Shown: in pieces, positions 6,812 through 14,155 of the stretch
How positions within the stretch are numbered: the stretch's first letter is position 1
How the letters are laid out: each line of letters starts with the position of its first letter
Virus record (IMG/VR): IMGVR_UViG_3300037193_000803
Location: 1-20,527 of that record
Direction: 5' to 3' (one strand)
Origin: a virus
Length of the DNA: 20,527 nucleotides
Made by a program: the position numbers and the translations under genes
The notes under the pieces: generated by a model
What the model was told of the DNA's origin: nothing
What the model saw: the letters and a program-made list of their open reading frames with translations, nothing else
Databases searched by the model: none

Positions 6812-7420
6812 TTACGCGGCTTCCGGACCCGTGGGGCCGGTAGCGCCTCCGGCTCCGGTCGGGCCAGTCGCGCCGGTCGGGCCGGTCGGGCCGGTACCAG
6901 CAGTCGGGCCCTGAATGTGGAACGAGATCAGTTTCAGGCCCGCGCCTGAAGTCGTCTCCTCCCACCGAGCTCCGGGGAGCGCGACGGCTTTCCCGCCGTC
7001 CGCGTCGTTCCGGCAGTTGCCGAGATCCATGTCTGCCGCGGACTCACCGGAGCCAGACAGATCCGTGGTAAAGCGCACGTACACCGCTTCACCTCGAACG
7101 GTGTCCGTTTCACCGTACACCACGAAGCCGGGGCTTCGCGTCGACACGGGGACGGAGTCTTGCGTGTCGTAGCCGTCTTCGAGCGCGGTCGACGGTTCGC
7201 GCGCGTCGTCACGTTCGACGAAGCCGCAAGCGTTGCCCGTCACGTCCCCCGAGGAATCGGGGCGTTCGATCTGATCGCCGGCTGCACCGAAGCACACCAG
7301 CCGGCCGAACTTGACCGGCTCGCCTGCGGACTTGCTGCAAGTGAACGAATCGAGGTGGCCGTAGTGCTGCATGCCGAGGCGGAGCCGCGTCGGAGCGTTT
7401 TCGTATGAAGTCTGTGCCAT
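6812..7420 (-). CDS. Capsid cement/decoration protein with collagen-like tail
   Basis: A 202-residue protein. Residues 1-170 are a beta-rich domain (KSAGEPVKFGRLVCFGAAGD, PGFVVYGETDTVRGEAVYVR) resembling the gp24-type structural cement proteins encoded beside DUF2184 capsids, which sit on the capsid surface and stabilise it. Residues about 171-199 are a run of Gly-Pro-Thr and Gly-Ala-Thr triplets, a collagen-like segment ending PEAA. Such a tail would project from the head as a short triple-helical fibre if the cement is trimeric; that is an inference. SD AAGGAG lies 10 bases before the ATG. Two tail-fibre genes in this window carry the same type of repeat. Confidence 0.85.
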   Translation of the reverse strand: MAQTSYENAPTRLRLGMQHYGHLDSFTCSKSAGEPVKFGRLVCFGAAGDQIERPDSSGDVTGNACGFVERDDAREPSTALEDGYDTQDSVPVSTRSPGFVVYGETDTVRGEAVYVRFTTDLSGSGESAADMDLGNCRNDADGGKAVALPGARWEETTSGAGLKLISFHIQGPTAGTGPTGPTGATGPTGAGGATGPTGPEAA

Positions 7421-7456
7421 TTCTTGTGATCTCCTTCGAGCCTTCGGATCAGCGCC

Positions 7457-8059
7457 TTAGCGGGCGCCCGCCTGGGGTTTGGGTTTCCACATGTCCTGAC
7501 GGCGCTGGATCATGTGGTCGCGCGCCGCGTCCGGGTCCGGATCGTTCGCGTCGAGCCGGAAGCCTTGCGCGTCCTTGCGCTCCGTGGGGGGACGCTCGAA
7601 ACCACGCGCCTGGTGATCGCGCTCCGGGTTCGCATCGGAACGGGTGTGGAAGTCGAACGACGCTTCCAGGTAGGCGTCTACCTTGCCGTCCGCGCGGAAC
7701 TCCGGATCACACTTCTTGATCACGGCCACGCGGATTTCGTTGTCCGTCATCGCCTTTCCGTCCGTGTGAACGAACTTGAACTCCGGGCCCAGCACGATCG
7801 CGGCCTTGCTCTCCAGCGCGGAGCGGGCTGCGGTCTGCGCCTGGATCTTCGACGGGGCCTCCGCGAGCTCCGATTTGAGGCGGGTATTTTCCGCGGTCAA
7901 ACCGTCCGCGCGCGCCGTTGCCGCAGCGCCATCACTCCGGAGGCGAGCTAGCTCTGCGTCACGTGCCGCGTCGATCTTGCCTTGCTCCAGCAAGTGTTCC
8001 GCGGAACCGGCTTCGACTTCGATCACGGTTCCGTCCAAACGAGTGAGCTTGATTTTCAT
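7457..8059 (-). CDS. Nested scaffold protein (internal start in protease gene)
   Basis: An in-frame ATG at 8059..8057 inside the protease gene (Met215) is preceded by AAAAAGGAAACGAAC, giving an AGGA SD at 7 bases, which is better than the start of the full-length gene. It would make a 200-residue protein starting MKIKLTRLDGTVIEVEAGSA. A coiled-coil segment follows (about residues 35-75 of the short form), then a charged C-terminus. This is the arrangement of lambda C/Nu3 and similar phages, where free scaffold is made in excess over protease-scaffold fusion. The residues before the internal start (PPKRDEEKKETN) look like a linker, which supports a domain boundary. The product is predicted, not proven. 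Confidence 0.7.
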   Translation of the reverse strand: MKIKLTRLDGTVIEVEAGSAEHLLEQGKIDAARDAELARLRSDGAAATARADGLTAENTRLKSELAEAPSKIQAQTAARSALESKAAIVLGPEFKFVHTDGKAMTDNEIRVAVIKKCDPEFRADGKVDAYLEASFDFHTRSDANPERDHQARGFERPPTERKDAQGFRLDANDPDPDAARDHMIQRRQDMWKPKPQAGAR

Positions 8060-8701
8060 GTTCGTTTCCTTTTTCTCTTCGTCTCGTTTCGGCGGAAGCT
8101 GGTTCCCTGCGGAGTCGAGACGCATAGCGATCTCAGATCCTTGACGTCCCCAGTTTTCCGGACCGATCGAAATATGGTTGTATATGATGTTCCTTTGGAT
8201 CGCGTCGTAGCGTTCGCCGGTATCCGTGATCCCGGGAACCATGTCGAGAATGCACTGATAGCCGCAAGAGATCTCAACCAAGATCCCGGACAACGCTTGC
8301 TCAATCGCGGGGCGATCAGAGATCACCAACTGGCCGACGATCTTACCGCCTTCTTTATCGCGCTGTGTGTCGAGCGTACCCCGTTGGTGTCCTACCGCGT
8401 ACTCCCTCCAGTTCGCGGAGTTGATCAAGTCCGGCGGGTGAAGAACCGTAACGGGAGCGTCCAGAAGAGTATTGACGGAATCGATCTTCAGGACTTCTTC
8501 CGGCGGGCGCCACTCGCGACGGATCGAACCGTCGGAGTTCATGTATTCGAACACACCCGTTCGAGTGAACGCAGCGTCGACTACCAGCGCACCCGCTGAA
8601 GTTTGGGTGAAGCGATCGAATCTTTCAACCGCAAAGCGTTGAATCCGGTTCGACTCATGCGAACCGCCCGCGTCATCGAAACGCGAGACTTTGACGGACA
8701 C
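7457..8701 (-). CDS. Prohead protease fused to scaffold (DUF2213-like)
   Basis: A 414-residue protein. Residues ~20-195 resemble DUF2213, a head-maturation protease group: VTVLHPPDLINSANW with His88, G-K-I-V-G-Q-L-V-I-S-D, and GILVEISCGYQC with Ser145. These fit the His/Ser pair and the 'lSxGf' motif of HK97-type prohead proteases. NHISIGPENWGRQGSEIAMR ends the domain. From residue ~215 a coiled-coil, Ala/Glu-rich part follows, then an Arg/Asp-rich end, like a scaffold domain. The start is GTG, three bases after the upstream stop, without a clear SD. The protease would trim scaffold and itself during maturation. Catalytic residues are assigned by motif only. Confidence 0.85.
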   Translation of the reverse strand: MSVKVSRFDDAGGSHESNRIQRFAVERFDRFTQTSAGALVVDAAFTRTGVFEYMNSDGSIRREWRPPEEVLKIDSVNTLLDAPVTVLHPPDLINSANWREYAVGHQRGTLDTQRDKEGGKIVGQLVISDRPAIEQALSGILVEISCGYQCILDMVPGITDTGERYDAIQRNIIYNHISIGPENWGRQGSEIAMRLDSAGNQLPPKRDEEKKETNMKIKLTRLDGTVIEVEAGSAEHLLEQGKIDAARDAELARLRSDGAAATARADGLTAENTRLKSELAEAPSKIQAQTAARSALESKAAIVLGPEFKFVHTDGKAMTDNEIRVAVIKKCDPEFRADGKVDAYLEASFDFHTRSDANPERDHQARGFERPPTERKDAQGFRLDANDPDPDAARDHMIQRRQDMWKPKPQAGAR

Positions 8702-8704
8702 GTT

Positions 8705-8896
8705 TTACTGTTCGATCTTCTCGGGGGCGGTATCGCCTGGACGTCGGCCCAGAACCCACGCGGGGAGTCCGCCGGCAACGATCAGCATGAAGTCGTGCAT
8801 GGGCCCCGCTGGAACAAGCGTCAGCGCTGCGGCGCCAAGAACGCCTGCGGCGAGAGTCACCAACGATTTCACGATCGCTGCGGCTTTAGGGGACAT
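8705..8896 (-). CDS. Small two-TM membrane protein, holin-like
   Basis: A 63-residue protein starting at ATG 8896 (MSPKAAAIVKSLVTLAAGVL). An open frame runs further up to 9022, but that part overlaps the upstream gene and looks like non-coding shadow. It has two hydrophobic segments, about residues 9-28 and 34-50, separated by a short P-A-G-P-M-H-D loop, then a charged C-terminus (RRPGDTAPEKIEQ). That size and topology fit class II holins, but its place in the head module rather than beside the endolysin makes this uncertain; it could be a membrane-bound accessory protein. No strong SD is visible. The 44-base gap upstream holds a TTGACA hexamer and a palindrome. Confidence 0.7.
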   Translation of the reverse strand: MSPKAAAIVKSLVTLAAGVLGAAALTLVPAGPMHDFMLIVAGGLPAWVLGRRPGDTAPEKIEQ

Positions 8897-8940
8897 GTCG
8901 CTACAGGGTATAGAAAGACCCGGGTCTGTCAAGCCCCAGG
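8897..8940 (-). promoter_or_regulatory. Intergenic gap with TTGACA and a 12-bp palindrome (tentative)
   Basis: The gap has a perfect -35 hexamer, TTGACA (8932..8927), followed by the palindrome AGACCCGGGTCT (8927..8916) and then TATACC (8912..8907). The TTGACA to TATACC spacing is 14, too short for a standard sigma70 promoter. The palindrome could be an operator or chance. I rate this as weak. Confidence 0.25.
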
Positions 8941-9294
8941 CTAACGGGTGTTCAGGAACACATAAGCCGCGATCGCTGCGAGCGCGACAATTACGCCACC
9001 CCAGGGCGGGAAGGTTTTCCACACCGACACCACGGCCCGGACGTGGACGGGGCCTTCAGACTTAGGAACCGTGGGCGCTGGCGTGGCCGTCGGGTTTGAC
9101 AGAAGCGTCACGTTGACTTCGTGCCTGTCCGTTTTCTCTTCGTAGTCTTCGGAGTACGCGAGCAGATCTGTTGCTTCATTCGCGCGCTTGAGTCGTTCAC
9201 TGGCCCTGTCCAGCGGATCGGGCGGGAGGTGGACGTCTTTCGAGATCCCCGAGCCGTTTCTCGACATGATCGATTCTCTGGTTCGCTGATTCAT
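8941..9294 (-). CDS. Membrane-anchored unknown protein with C-terminal TM
   Basis: A 117-residue protein. The N-terminal half is charged and helical (LDRASERLKRANEATDLLAY), a Pro/Thr linker follows (PTATPAPTVPKSEGPV), and a single hydrophobic segment near residues 98-114 (GGVIVALAAIAAYVFL) ends the chain. This gives a tail-anchored topology. The ATG at 9294 has the SD GGGAGG at 9 bases; a second ATG at 9267 has a weaker context. The chosen start overlaps the previous coding sequence by 98 bases in another frame. The family is not recognised. Together with the next gene it forms a pair of small membrane proteins between the MuF-like and protease genes; a role in lysis or prohead-membrane association is possible but unproven. 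Confidence 0.7.
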   Translation of the reverse strand: MNQRTRESIMSRNGSGISKDVHLPPDPLDRASERLKRANEATDLLAYSEDYEEKTDRHEVNVTLLSNPTATPAPTVPKSEGPVHVRAVVSVWKTFPPWGGVIVALAAIAAYVFLNTR

Positions 9295-9427
9295 GATCTA
9301 GAGCCTCCCTCCCCGATAGTTGGTTGACCTTCATGCGCAGACCTTGGAGTTCCTCCAAGATATCCTGAAGCGCTCCTGTGATTTCACGTTGCCACGAAAC
9401 AACCGCGGCTCTCGAAAACGGGCCCAT
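9197..9427 (-). CDS. Small coiled-coil protein after MuF-like gene
   Basis: A 76-residue protein from ATG 9427, one base after the TAA of the MuF-like gene, with the SD GGAGG located in the last codons of that gene. Sequence is helical with heptad-like spacing (REITGALQDILEELQGLRMK; DHVEKRLGDLERR), then a Pro/Gly C-terminal tail. The open frame extends upstream to 9553, but that part lies inside the MuF-like gene and is rejected. Its last 98 bases overlap the next gene in another frame. The function is unknown; a small oligomeric head accessory protein would fit the context. Confidence 0.72.
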   Translation of the reverse strand: MGPFSRAAVVSWQREITGALQDILEELQGLRMKVNQLSGREALDHESANQRIDHVEKRLGDLERRPPPARSAGQGQ

Positions 9428-9428
9428 G

Positions 9429-10196
9429 TTAGATGTCCTCCAGGAAGGGAACGATCGGGGTAGCGACACAGCGGCATTGAATGTCTTCGCCGGGGTTGTT
9501 GAATCCGTTCCCGGTGTCGGGCGGATCGTCGTAGCGAAACGTCTGCCCGTCAAGCGCAGCGTGCTCCGCTCTCACGCGCTCGTCACGGGACGTAACCCAA
9601 ACGTAGGAGTCTATCCCCGCGGCCTTCTGCGTTGCCTGGTTCGTCGCGGCGTAGAACTTCAGCGTCTGATCTCGAGCGATCAACTGGATCCGAGACTCGC
9701 CAGCGTTCAGGATCTTTCCGACCTCAGGAGCCAGTTCCTCCGCGCGCGCGCCCGCGGCCGTGCTCCTGCGGAGAAGCTCTGTCAGTTGTGCGATCTGTTC
9801 GTCCCCGAGTCCTTTGATCAGGCGCACGTTCCGATCCGTGAACTGATCGATCATCGTATTCTTGCCGGGGGTGGGGACCCGAATCCGGACAATGTTCCTC
9901 ATGTAGGCTTCGGACTTGTCCGCGATCGATTCGCCCACGGATGCGATGAAACGATCTAGCCGCGCGTCGTCGAACAAGGTTCCGAAAGTCGCCTCGAACA
10001 GGCGCGCGTCTTGCCGCTGCGAATCGTGACGTAGCCCGAGCTCCGCCCGGACCTTGCCTTCCCACATGGCCCAGAAAGCTAGGAGGCGCTTAGCGTAGCG
10101 CGCGCGTTCCTTGCGCGGCTCCTTCGGGGCGAGCGCGCGCGCTGCGGCCCTGTCCGGCCGCTTCCGTCCTAGCTTGCGAAAGAGCGCGCTCGTCAT
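9429..10196 (-). CDS. MuF-like minor head protein
   Basis: A 255-residue protein of the phage Mu gpF / SPP1 gp7 type: a minor head protein bound to the portal, in some phages delivered with the DNA. After a basic N-terminus (KLGRKRPDRAAARALAPKEP), a helical middle follows (LARDQTLKFYAATNQATQKA-like segment). The C-terminus has the family signature: WVTSRDERVRAEHAALDGQTF, then Asn-rich loop, and DIQCRCVATPI with the Cys-Arg-Cys. It starts by ATGA overlap with the portal stop, the standard portal-MuF order. No toxin domain is fused to it. Confidence 0.9.
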   Translation of the reverse strand: MTSALFRKLGRKRPDRAAARALAPKEPRKERARYAKRLLAFWAMWEGKVRAELGLRHDSQRQDARLFEATFGTLFDDARLDRFIASVGESIADKSEAYMRNIVRIRVPTPGKNTMIDQFTDRNVRLIKGLGDEQIAQLTELLRRSTAAGARAEELAPEVGKILNAGESRIQLIARDQTLKFYAATNQATQKAAGIDSYVWVTSRDERVRAEHAALDGQTFRYDDPPDTGNGFNNPGEDIQCRCVATPIVPFLEDI

Positions 10197-11854
10197 GCCT
10201 CGGGATCTTCGTCGTCTTCGTCTTCTTCGGTGTCGTCGTCTTCACCTTCCGGGGGCTTCTCGCCTGGAGGTGGGGGAGGTTGCGGGGGCTCGCCTCCCGG
10301 AGGCGGGGGTGTAGCCGGCGCTCCCGCTGGCGTAAGCTTGGGAGGTACAGGCTCCGCAGCGGGATCGAGTGGGTCTGTTTCGAACATCAACCCGAAGGCG
10401 TAGATCGTCATTTCGCCTTCTTCCGCAACCGGCCACGGCCCGAGGCCCGCGGAGGCGCGGCCCTCGTTCACCTTCGTGATCTTCTCGTAAGCCGTCGGGG
10501 TGAGTGGAACCGGCTGCTTCACACCTTCGCCGGATAGAGCCTTCTTCTCCGCAGCGATGATCGCTTCGCGCAACTGGAGATCGATCTGAATGAAAGGATT
10601 CTCCCCGCCGTACAGCGAAAGCGCAGCTTCTTCCGGAAGCACGATCTCCTTATCGATGGCGATCGCTGCGGTGTCGTGTTCGAGCTTCCGGATCTCCGCT
10701 GCTTCTTTCGCGGTCGGTTCCCAGAGGTCGGGCCACTTGATCGAAACTTCTTCGCCGGCCTGCAAGGGGTACGGACATTCCGGGTCCGACAAGAGACGGC
10801 GAACGATCTCCTTCAGCCGAGGCTCGCAGACTTGCGTGCGCTCGCTTCGCACCTTCGAGAGCCACGCGCGGATCGTCGGGTCCCCTGTCGCGTTCAGGCC
10901 GCTGGGGCTTTCACCCATGAAGATCATGAGGGGGATGTCCGCCTCACCCGCCAAACGTTTCAACGCTTGCTGATCGAGTTCCGCTAGGCCGCTGAACGTC
11001 GTGGACTGTCGTTCGAAGGACTCCCCGTCCGCGTCCAGGATCATCGCGCGCGCTACGCTGCGGACGAGATCCATTGCTGCGATTCGTGTTTTGAGTGCTT
11101 CGCCTTCCTTACCAGCGAGCATTTCCCAGAACCGTTTAATCTTGAACACGGCTTGGTTCGCGTCGTTAACCAGGAGTTCGATCGCCTTCCACACATTGCC
11201 GTTCGCGCGGAGTGCTTCGTACGGTTGCTGTAGAAAAGAGTAGTCCCACGTGTTCAAACTGATCTTTGCCTGCCGCTCCGTGAGTGCTCCGGGCCAGCGA
11301 ACCAGCCGGCTCTCGTGAATCTCTCCTAGGAGTGACTGCCGGCCTTCGACCGCGAAAAGGTGATAGGTCTCGACTTGCCCCGCCTTCGGACCCTGGGCGT
11401 AGAAGCGGAACGGTACCAAGAACCGCCGATCAATGTCTTTGATGAAAGCGATCTTCTTGCTCGACTCCTGAAGGGGTGTCATCGAAGCAGACGAATCAAG
11501 GTAGCCGAACCAATCGACGCAACCTCCAAACAGGCGAGCCCAGATCCACGTCTGGAGGATCGTCGGTGTTACGTTCCACCGTTGCTCCAGCCACTTGACG
11601 CGCAAGGTTGCGCGCTCGCGATCCTTATCTTCCAACATGAAGCCTTCTCGCAAAGCCTCCCGTGGAAGCGCGTTCACTACGCGGGCCGCGAACGCTGATC
11701 CCTGAAAGAGCGCCGCGAGCTCCGGATCCGCTATGGGGTTTACCGTCCCGAAGAATCCGCGCGTCGTCTTGTCGCTAGTGGTACCGAACCCGTTCGCGAG
11801 GTTGATCCAACTGTCGAGCCGAACGTTTTCCAGAACTCTCGCGATCGCGGTCAT
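10193..11854 (-). CDS. Portal protein, DUF1073-like
   Basis: A 553-residue protein forming the dodecameric DNA gate at one capsid vertex. Conserved DUF1073 features are visible: an N-terminal LENVRLDSWINLANGFGT, FQGSAFAARVVNALPREALR, TWIWARLFGGCVDWFGYLD, AMILDADGESFERQSTTFSG and GEADIPLMIFMGESPSGLNA with the F-x-G-x-S/T-P-x-G-x-N-A motif. From about residue 485 the chain is Pro/Gly-rich, then strongly acidic (GEDDDTEEDEDDEDPEA). SD AAGGTGA lies before the ATG and overlaps the TerL stop region. The low-complexity tail is beyond the usual core and is an oddity. Followed by the MuF-like gene with an ATGA overlap. Confidence 0.93.
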   Translation of the reverse strand: MTAIARVLENVRLDSWINLANGFGTTSDKTTRGFFGTVNPIADPELAALFQGSAFAARVVNALPREALREGFMLEDKDRERATLRVKWLEQRWNVTPTILQTWIWARLFGGCVDWFGYLDSSASMTPLQESSKKIAFIKDIDRRFLVPFRFYAQGPKAGQVETYHLFAVEGRQSLLGEIHESRLVRWPGALTERQAKISLNTWDYSFLQQPYEALRANGNVWKAIELLVNDANQAVFKIKRFWEMLAGKEGEALKTRIAAMDLVRSVARAMILDADGESFERQSTTFSGLAELDQQALKRLAGEADIPLMIFMGESPSGLNATGDPTIRAWLSKVRSERTQVCEPRLKEIVRRLLSDPECPYPLQAGEEVSIKWPDLWEPTAKEAAEIRKLEHDTAAIAIDKEIVLPEEAALSLYGGENPFIQIDLQLREAIIAAEKKALSGEGVKQPVPLTPTAYEKITKVNEGRASAGLGPWPVAEEGEMTIYAFGLMFETDPLDPAAEPVPPKLTPAGAPATPPPPGGEPPQPPPPPGEKPPEGEDDDTEEDEDDEDPEA

Positions 11855-11858
11855 TGAA

Positions 11859-13370
11859 TCACCTTACCGTGTAGTGCGTGTTGAACGAGCTAATTTGGAG
11901 TCCCTTGTTTTCAAGGTCCTTCTTGACAGCCGCCATCAACGACGCGAAATCCGACACGCTATTTTCACCTAGCCATAGCACCCCCTGTGAAGTCGTGTCC
12001 ACGTCATCGTCGTTTCGCGCCTTCGGGTAGTGCTTCAGGTTCTGCTCCTTCCGGCCTAGCCAGGGCGCGTCCGCTAGGTGATACACGGAATGTGCTGCAT
12101 AGAAAGTGTTCGCGGCTTGTGCGCGCGCGGGCTTACTCGTTTTAGGATCGAGCGCGATCACGTTCGGGAGTCTTCTCCGTAGTGCAGCGATCACCGAAGG
12201 CCCGTTCGCTTTATCCTCTACGAGTATCGAAGTCGTCTTCCAGATCGACAGAACAAGTAGCGCCTGGTTAATAGTACCGTCTAGGTCTAGACGCTCGAGA
12301 ACTGAATCATAACAGAGGATCTTCGCGCCCTTCCGTCCCCAGACTTCGAGCGCTACATAGTCGGCCGTTGCTATGTCTTTGAAGCTGCAATCAATCGACA
12401 GGCAAGAGACGTCCAGATCTTCGAACGGGAACTCATTCAGGGTGAAGTGTCTGAAGTTGTCGTCTTTGAAGATCAAGCCGCCCGCGGGTGCCGGGTTCTG
12501 ATCCAGCTGTGCAGCGGCCACGGCTTCCCCCAGGTCGCGCTTTACCATTTCGTCGACCGTCTTCTGATCGTAGCGCGACGGGTGCAAGAGTTCGCCGGGG
12601 AGCGTGCGTCGGTCCCCGCCTAGCGGGGTGTCACAGTGCCGCGCCGGATCGTATCTCATGGGTAGACACAAGTGGACGTAGCCGTCCCGAATACATTGAT
12701 CGGACAGATCCATTTCGTGGATCCGTTGCATCACCCCCACGCTGGAGAAGTTCCCGGGGTCAACGCGGCGCGTACCCATTGTGTTCTTCCACCAATGGTT
12801 CGTTGACTCCAGCACAGCGCTTACCGCTTTGCCCGTCCCGAGAGCATCGGCCGGCTTGTTCGGATCGTCGAACACGCGTCTGTGTGCGTGGCGACCGGTC
12901 CCCTTACCTCCGACGGAGGTACTGAAGCGGAAGCCTCCGAAGCGGTTCGTGTAGTCCCCCATAGCGAACTGAGATTGGCCCTCGGGGAACAGGTGCCCCC
13001 ATCGCGCGACATACCACGGGGAGGTGACTAGGTTGAACATTGCCTCCGCGTGCTTCAGGGCTAGCGAGCCGTCGAAGCTCGCGTAAATGAATCGCGTCTC
13101 CGGCTTGATCGTCCACTCCCACGCGGGCCAGGCGATGCTAACGATCGTGGATTTCGAAGTGCCGGGAGGTACGTTGATCAGAAGGTTTTTAATAATACCG
13201 TAGGTAACCGCCTCACAGTGGTTACACACTTCTTCAGCGTGCCAGTTATCGACATAAGGAACTGTCTCGATAACATGCCAAGCCTTCCGAAAGAAGGCGT
13301 AGAACCCGCCGCGCTTAATGATCTCTACATCAAGCGCGGCTTGATCCTGTTCTGGGAACGCGACGGACAT
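11859..13370 (-). CDS. terL: Terminase large subunit
   Basis: A 503-residue packaging ATPase-nuclease. Residue numbers count from ATG 13370. Walker A is a variant PPGTSKST (68-75) and Walker B is RRVFDDPNK (Asp168/Asp169). The RNase H-like nuclease has Asp327 (CLSIDCSFKD), Glu385/Asp386 (ILVEDKANGPS) and the acidic NDDDVDTTSQ near 453-462. I chose the ATG that overlaps the endolysin stop as TGATG; an upstream TTG at 13394 would add eight residues and overlap the endolysin more. It works with the TerS homologue at 14831-15400, from which it is separated by a lysis block. Walker A carries Ser rather than the more usual Gly before the Lys, as in many phage terminases of this group. Confidence 0.95.
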   Translation of the reverse strand: MSVAFPEQDQAALDVEIIKRGGFYAFFRKAWHVIETVPYVDNWHAEEVCNHCEAVTYGIIKNLLINVPPGTSKSTIVSIAWPAWEWTIKPETRFIYASFDGSLALKHAEAMFNLVTSPWYVARWGHLFPEGQSQFAMGDYTNRFGGFRFSTSVGGKGTGRHAHRRVFDDPNKPADALGTGKAVSAVLESTNHWWKNTMGTRRVDPGNFSSVGVMQRIHEMDLSDQCIRDGYVHLCLPMRYDPARHCDTPLGGDRRTLPGELLHPSRYDQKTVDEMVKRDLGEAVAAAQLDQNPAPAGGLIFKDDNFRHFTLNEFPFEDLDVSCLSIDCSFKDIATADYVALEVWGRKGAKILCYDSVLERLDLDGTINQALLVLSIWKTTSILVEDKANGPSVIAALRRRLPNVIALDPKTSKPARAQAANTFYAAHSVYHLADAPWLGRKEQNLKHYPKARNDDDVDTTSQGVLWLGENSVSDFASLMAAVKKDLENKGLQISSFNTHYTVR

Positions 13371-14155
13371 CACTCCCGGAGTAGTGCATGCCAAGTAGCG
13401 GGCCCGCAGACACCGTCCACGGCGAGTTGATGCCCGGCCTGAAAGCGAGCTACCGCGCTCTCCGTAACGGGGCCAAACTTGCCGTCGGGGACGATGTCCA
13501 CCAGCACGTTACTCACGGTGTCGTCGACACCTCTCACCTGACGAATCCCGCGCGCGCCGCGCTCGAATAGACATTTCTGAAGGTAGCCTACCCACTCTCC
13601 GGAGTCTCCCACGCGCAAGGTGGGTTCCGGCTCCGGCGGGCCGGTGTCGGGGCCCTTCGTGTCTGCCACTTCTTCGACGTCCGCGGGTTGCGCGTCGATC
13701 CAGTCCTTGATCGAGTAGAAGGCGTAGACGCTCCGCAGCGGGCGGCCCTTGTGTTCCAGGATCGTCTTCTCCCCCTTGCGCGGCGGGTGGCTTCCCTGGT
13801 TCCCGTCGATCGAGTCGAACGTTGACGCCTTCTCGTCAACGGCCGTCACGATGCAGTGATGCCAGTTCTTTTGGAAAACCGCGATGTCTCCGGGCTTCGG
13901 GGTGCGGACCTTGTCCAGCTTCGCTTCTTCGCAGAAGCCTCCGCCCAGTCTCCACTTGCGAGTGATCCACGTCATGACGCGGCGGAGCATGGCAAGCGCC
14001 ATGATCCCGCACCAATGTTTCCCGTCCGTCGGACCTAGCCCGACCTCCCGACGGTAACCCTCTACACATTCGGGGCCGGCTTTGCCTCCCGTTGCAGCGA
14101 GCTCCGCGCGGGCTTCGTCGACGATTGCCTGTCTGATCTGTTCTTCACTTAGCAT
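13370..14155 (-). CDS. Modular endolysin: Cys-His hydrolase plus peptidoglycan-binding domain
   Basis: A 261-residue lysis enzyme. Residues ~1-150 look like a CHAP/NlpC-P60-type cysteine hydrolase: Cys49 in KHWCGIMALAML, a KPGDIAVFQKNWHHCIVTAV segment with His99/His100, and SIDGNQG with Asn119. These would cleave peptidoglycan peptide or amide bonds. Residues ~178-260 form a PG_binding_1 domain (LRVGDSGEWVGYLQ, then DGKFGPVTESAVARFQAGHQ and VDGVCGPATWHALL). An acidic Pro-rich linker joins them. There is no signal peptide, so it needs a holin to reach the wall. It overlaps the transglycosylase-like gene by 11 bases. Enzyme class within the Cys-His group is uncertain. Confidence 0.88.
   Translation of the reverse strand: MLSEEQIRQAIVDEARAELAATGGKAGPECVEGYRREVGLGPTDGKHWCGIMALAMLRRVMTWITRKWRLGGGFCEEAKLDKVRTPKPGDIAVFQKNWHHCIVTAVDEKASTFDSIDGNQGSHPPRKGEKTILEHKGRPLRSVYAFYSIKDWIDAQPADVEEVADTKGPDTGPPEPEPTLRVGDSGEWVGYLQKCLFERGARGIRQVRGVDDTVSNVLVDIVPDGKFGPVTESAVARFQAGHQLAVDGVCGPATWHALLRE

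Noticed and set aside
8916-8930. Possible intrinsic terminator at the palindrome
   Set aside because: The stem would be only four pairs with a four-base loop and is followed by a poor T-run; downstream genes are co-oriented and would be cut off.
13371-13394. TTG 13394 as start of terL
   Set aside because: It would overlap the endolysin gene by 25 bases and uses a rare start; ATG 13370 forms a TGATG junction typical of this cluster.
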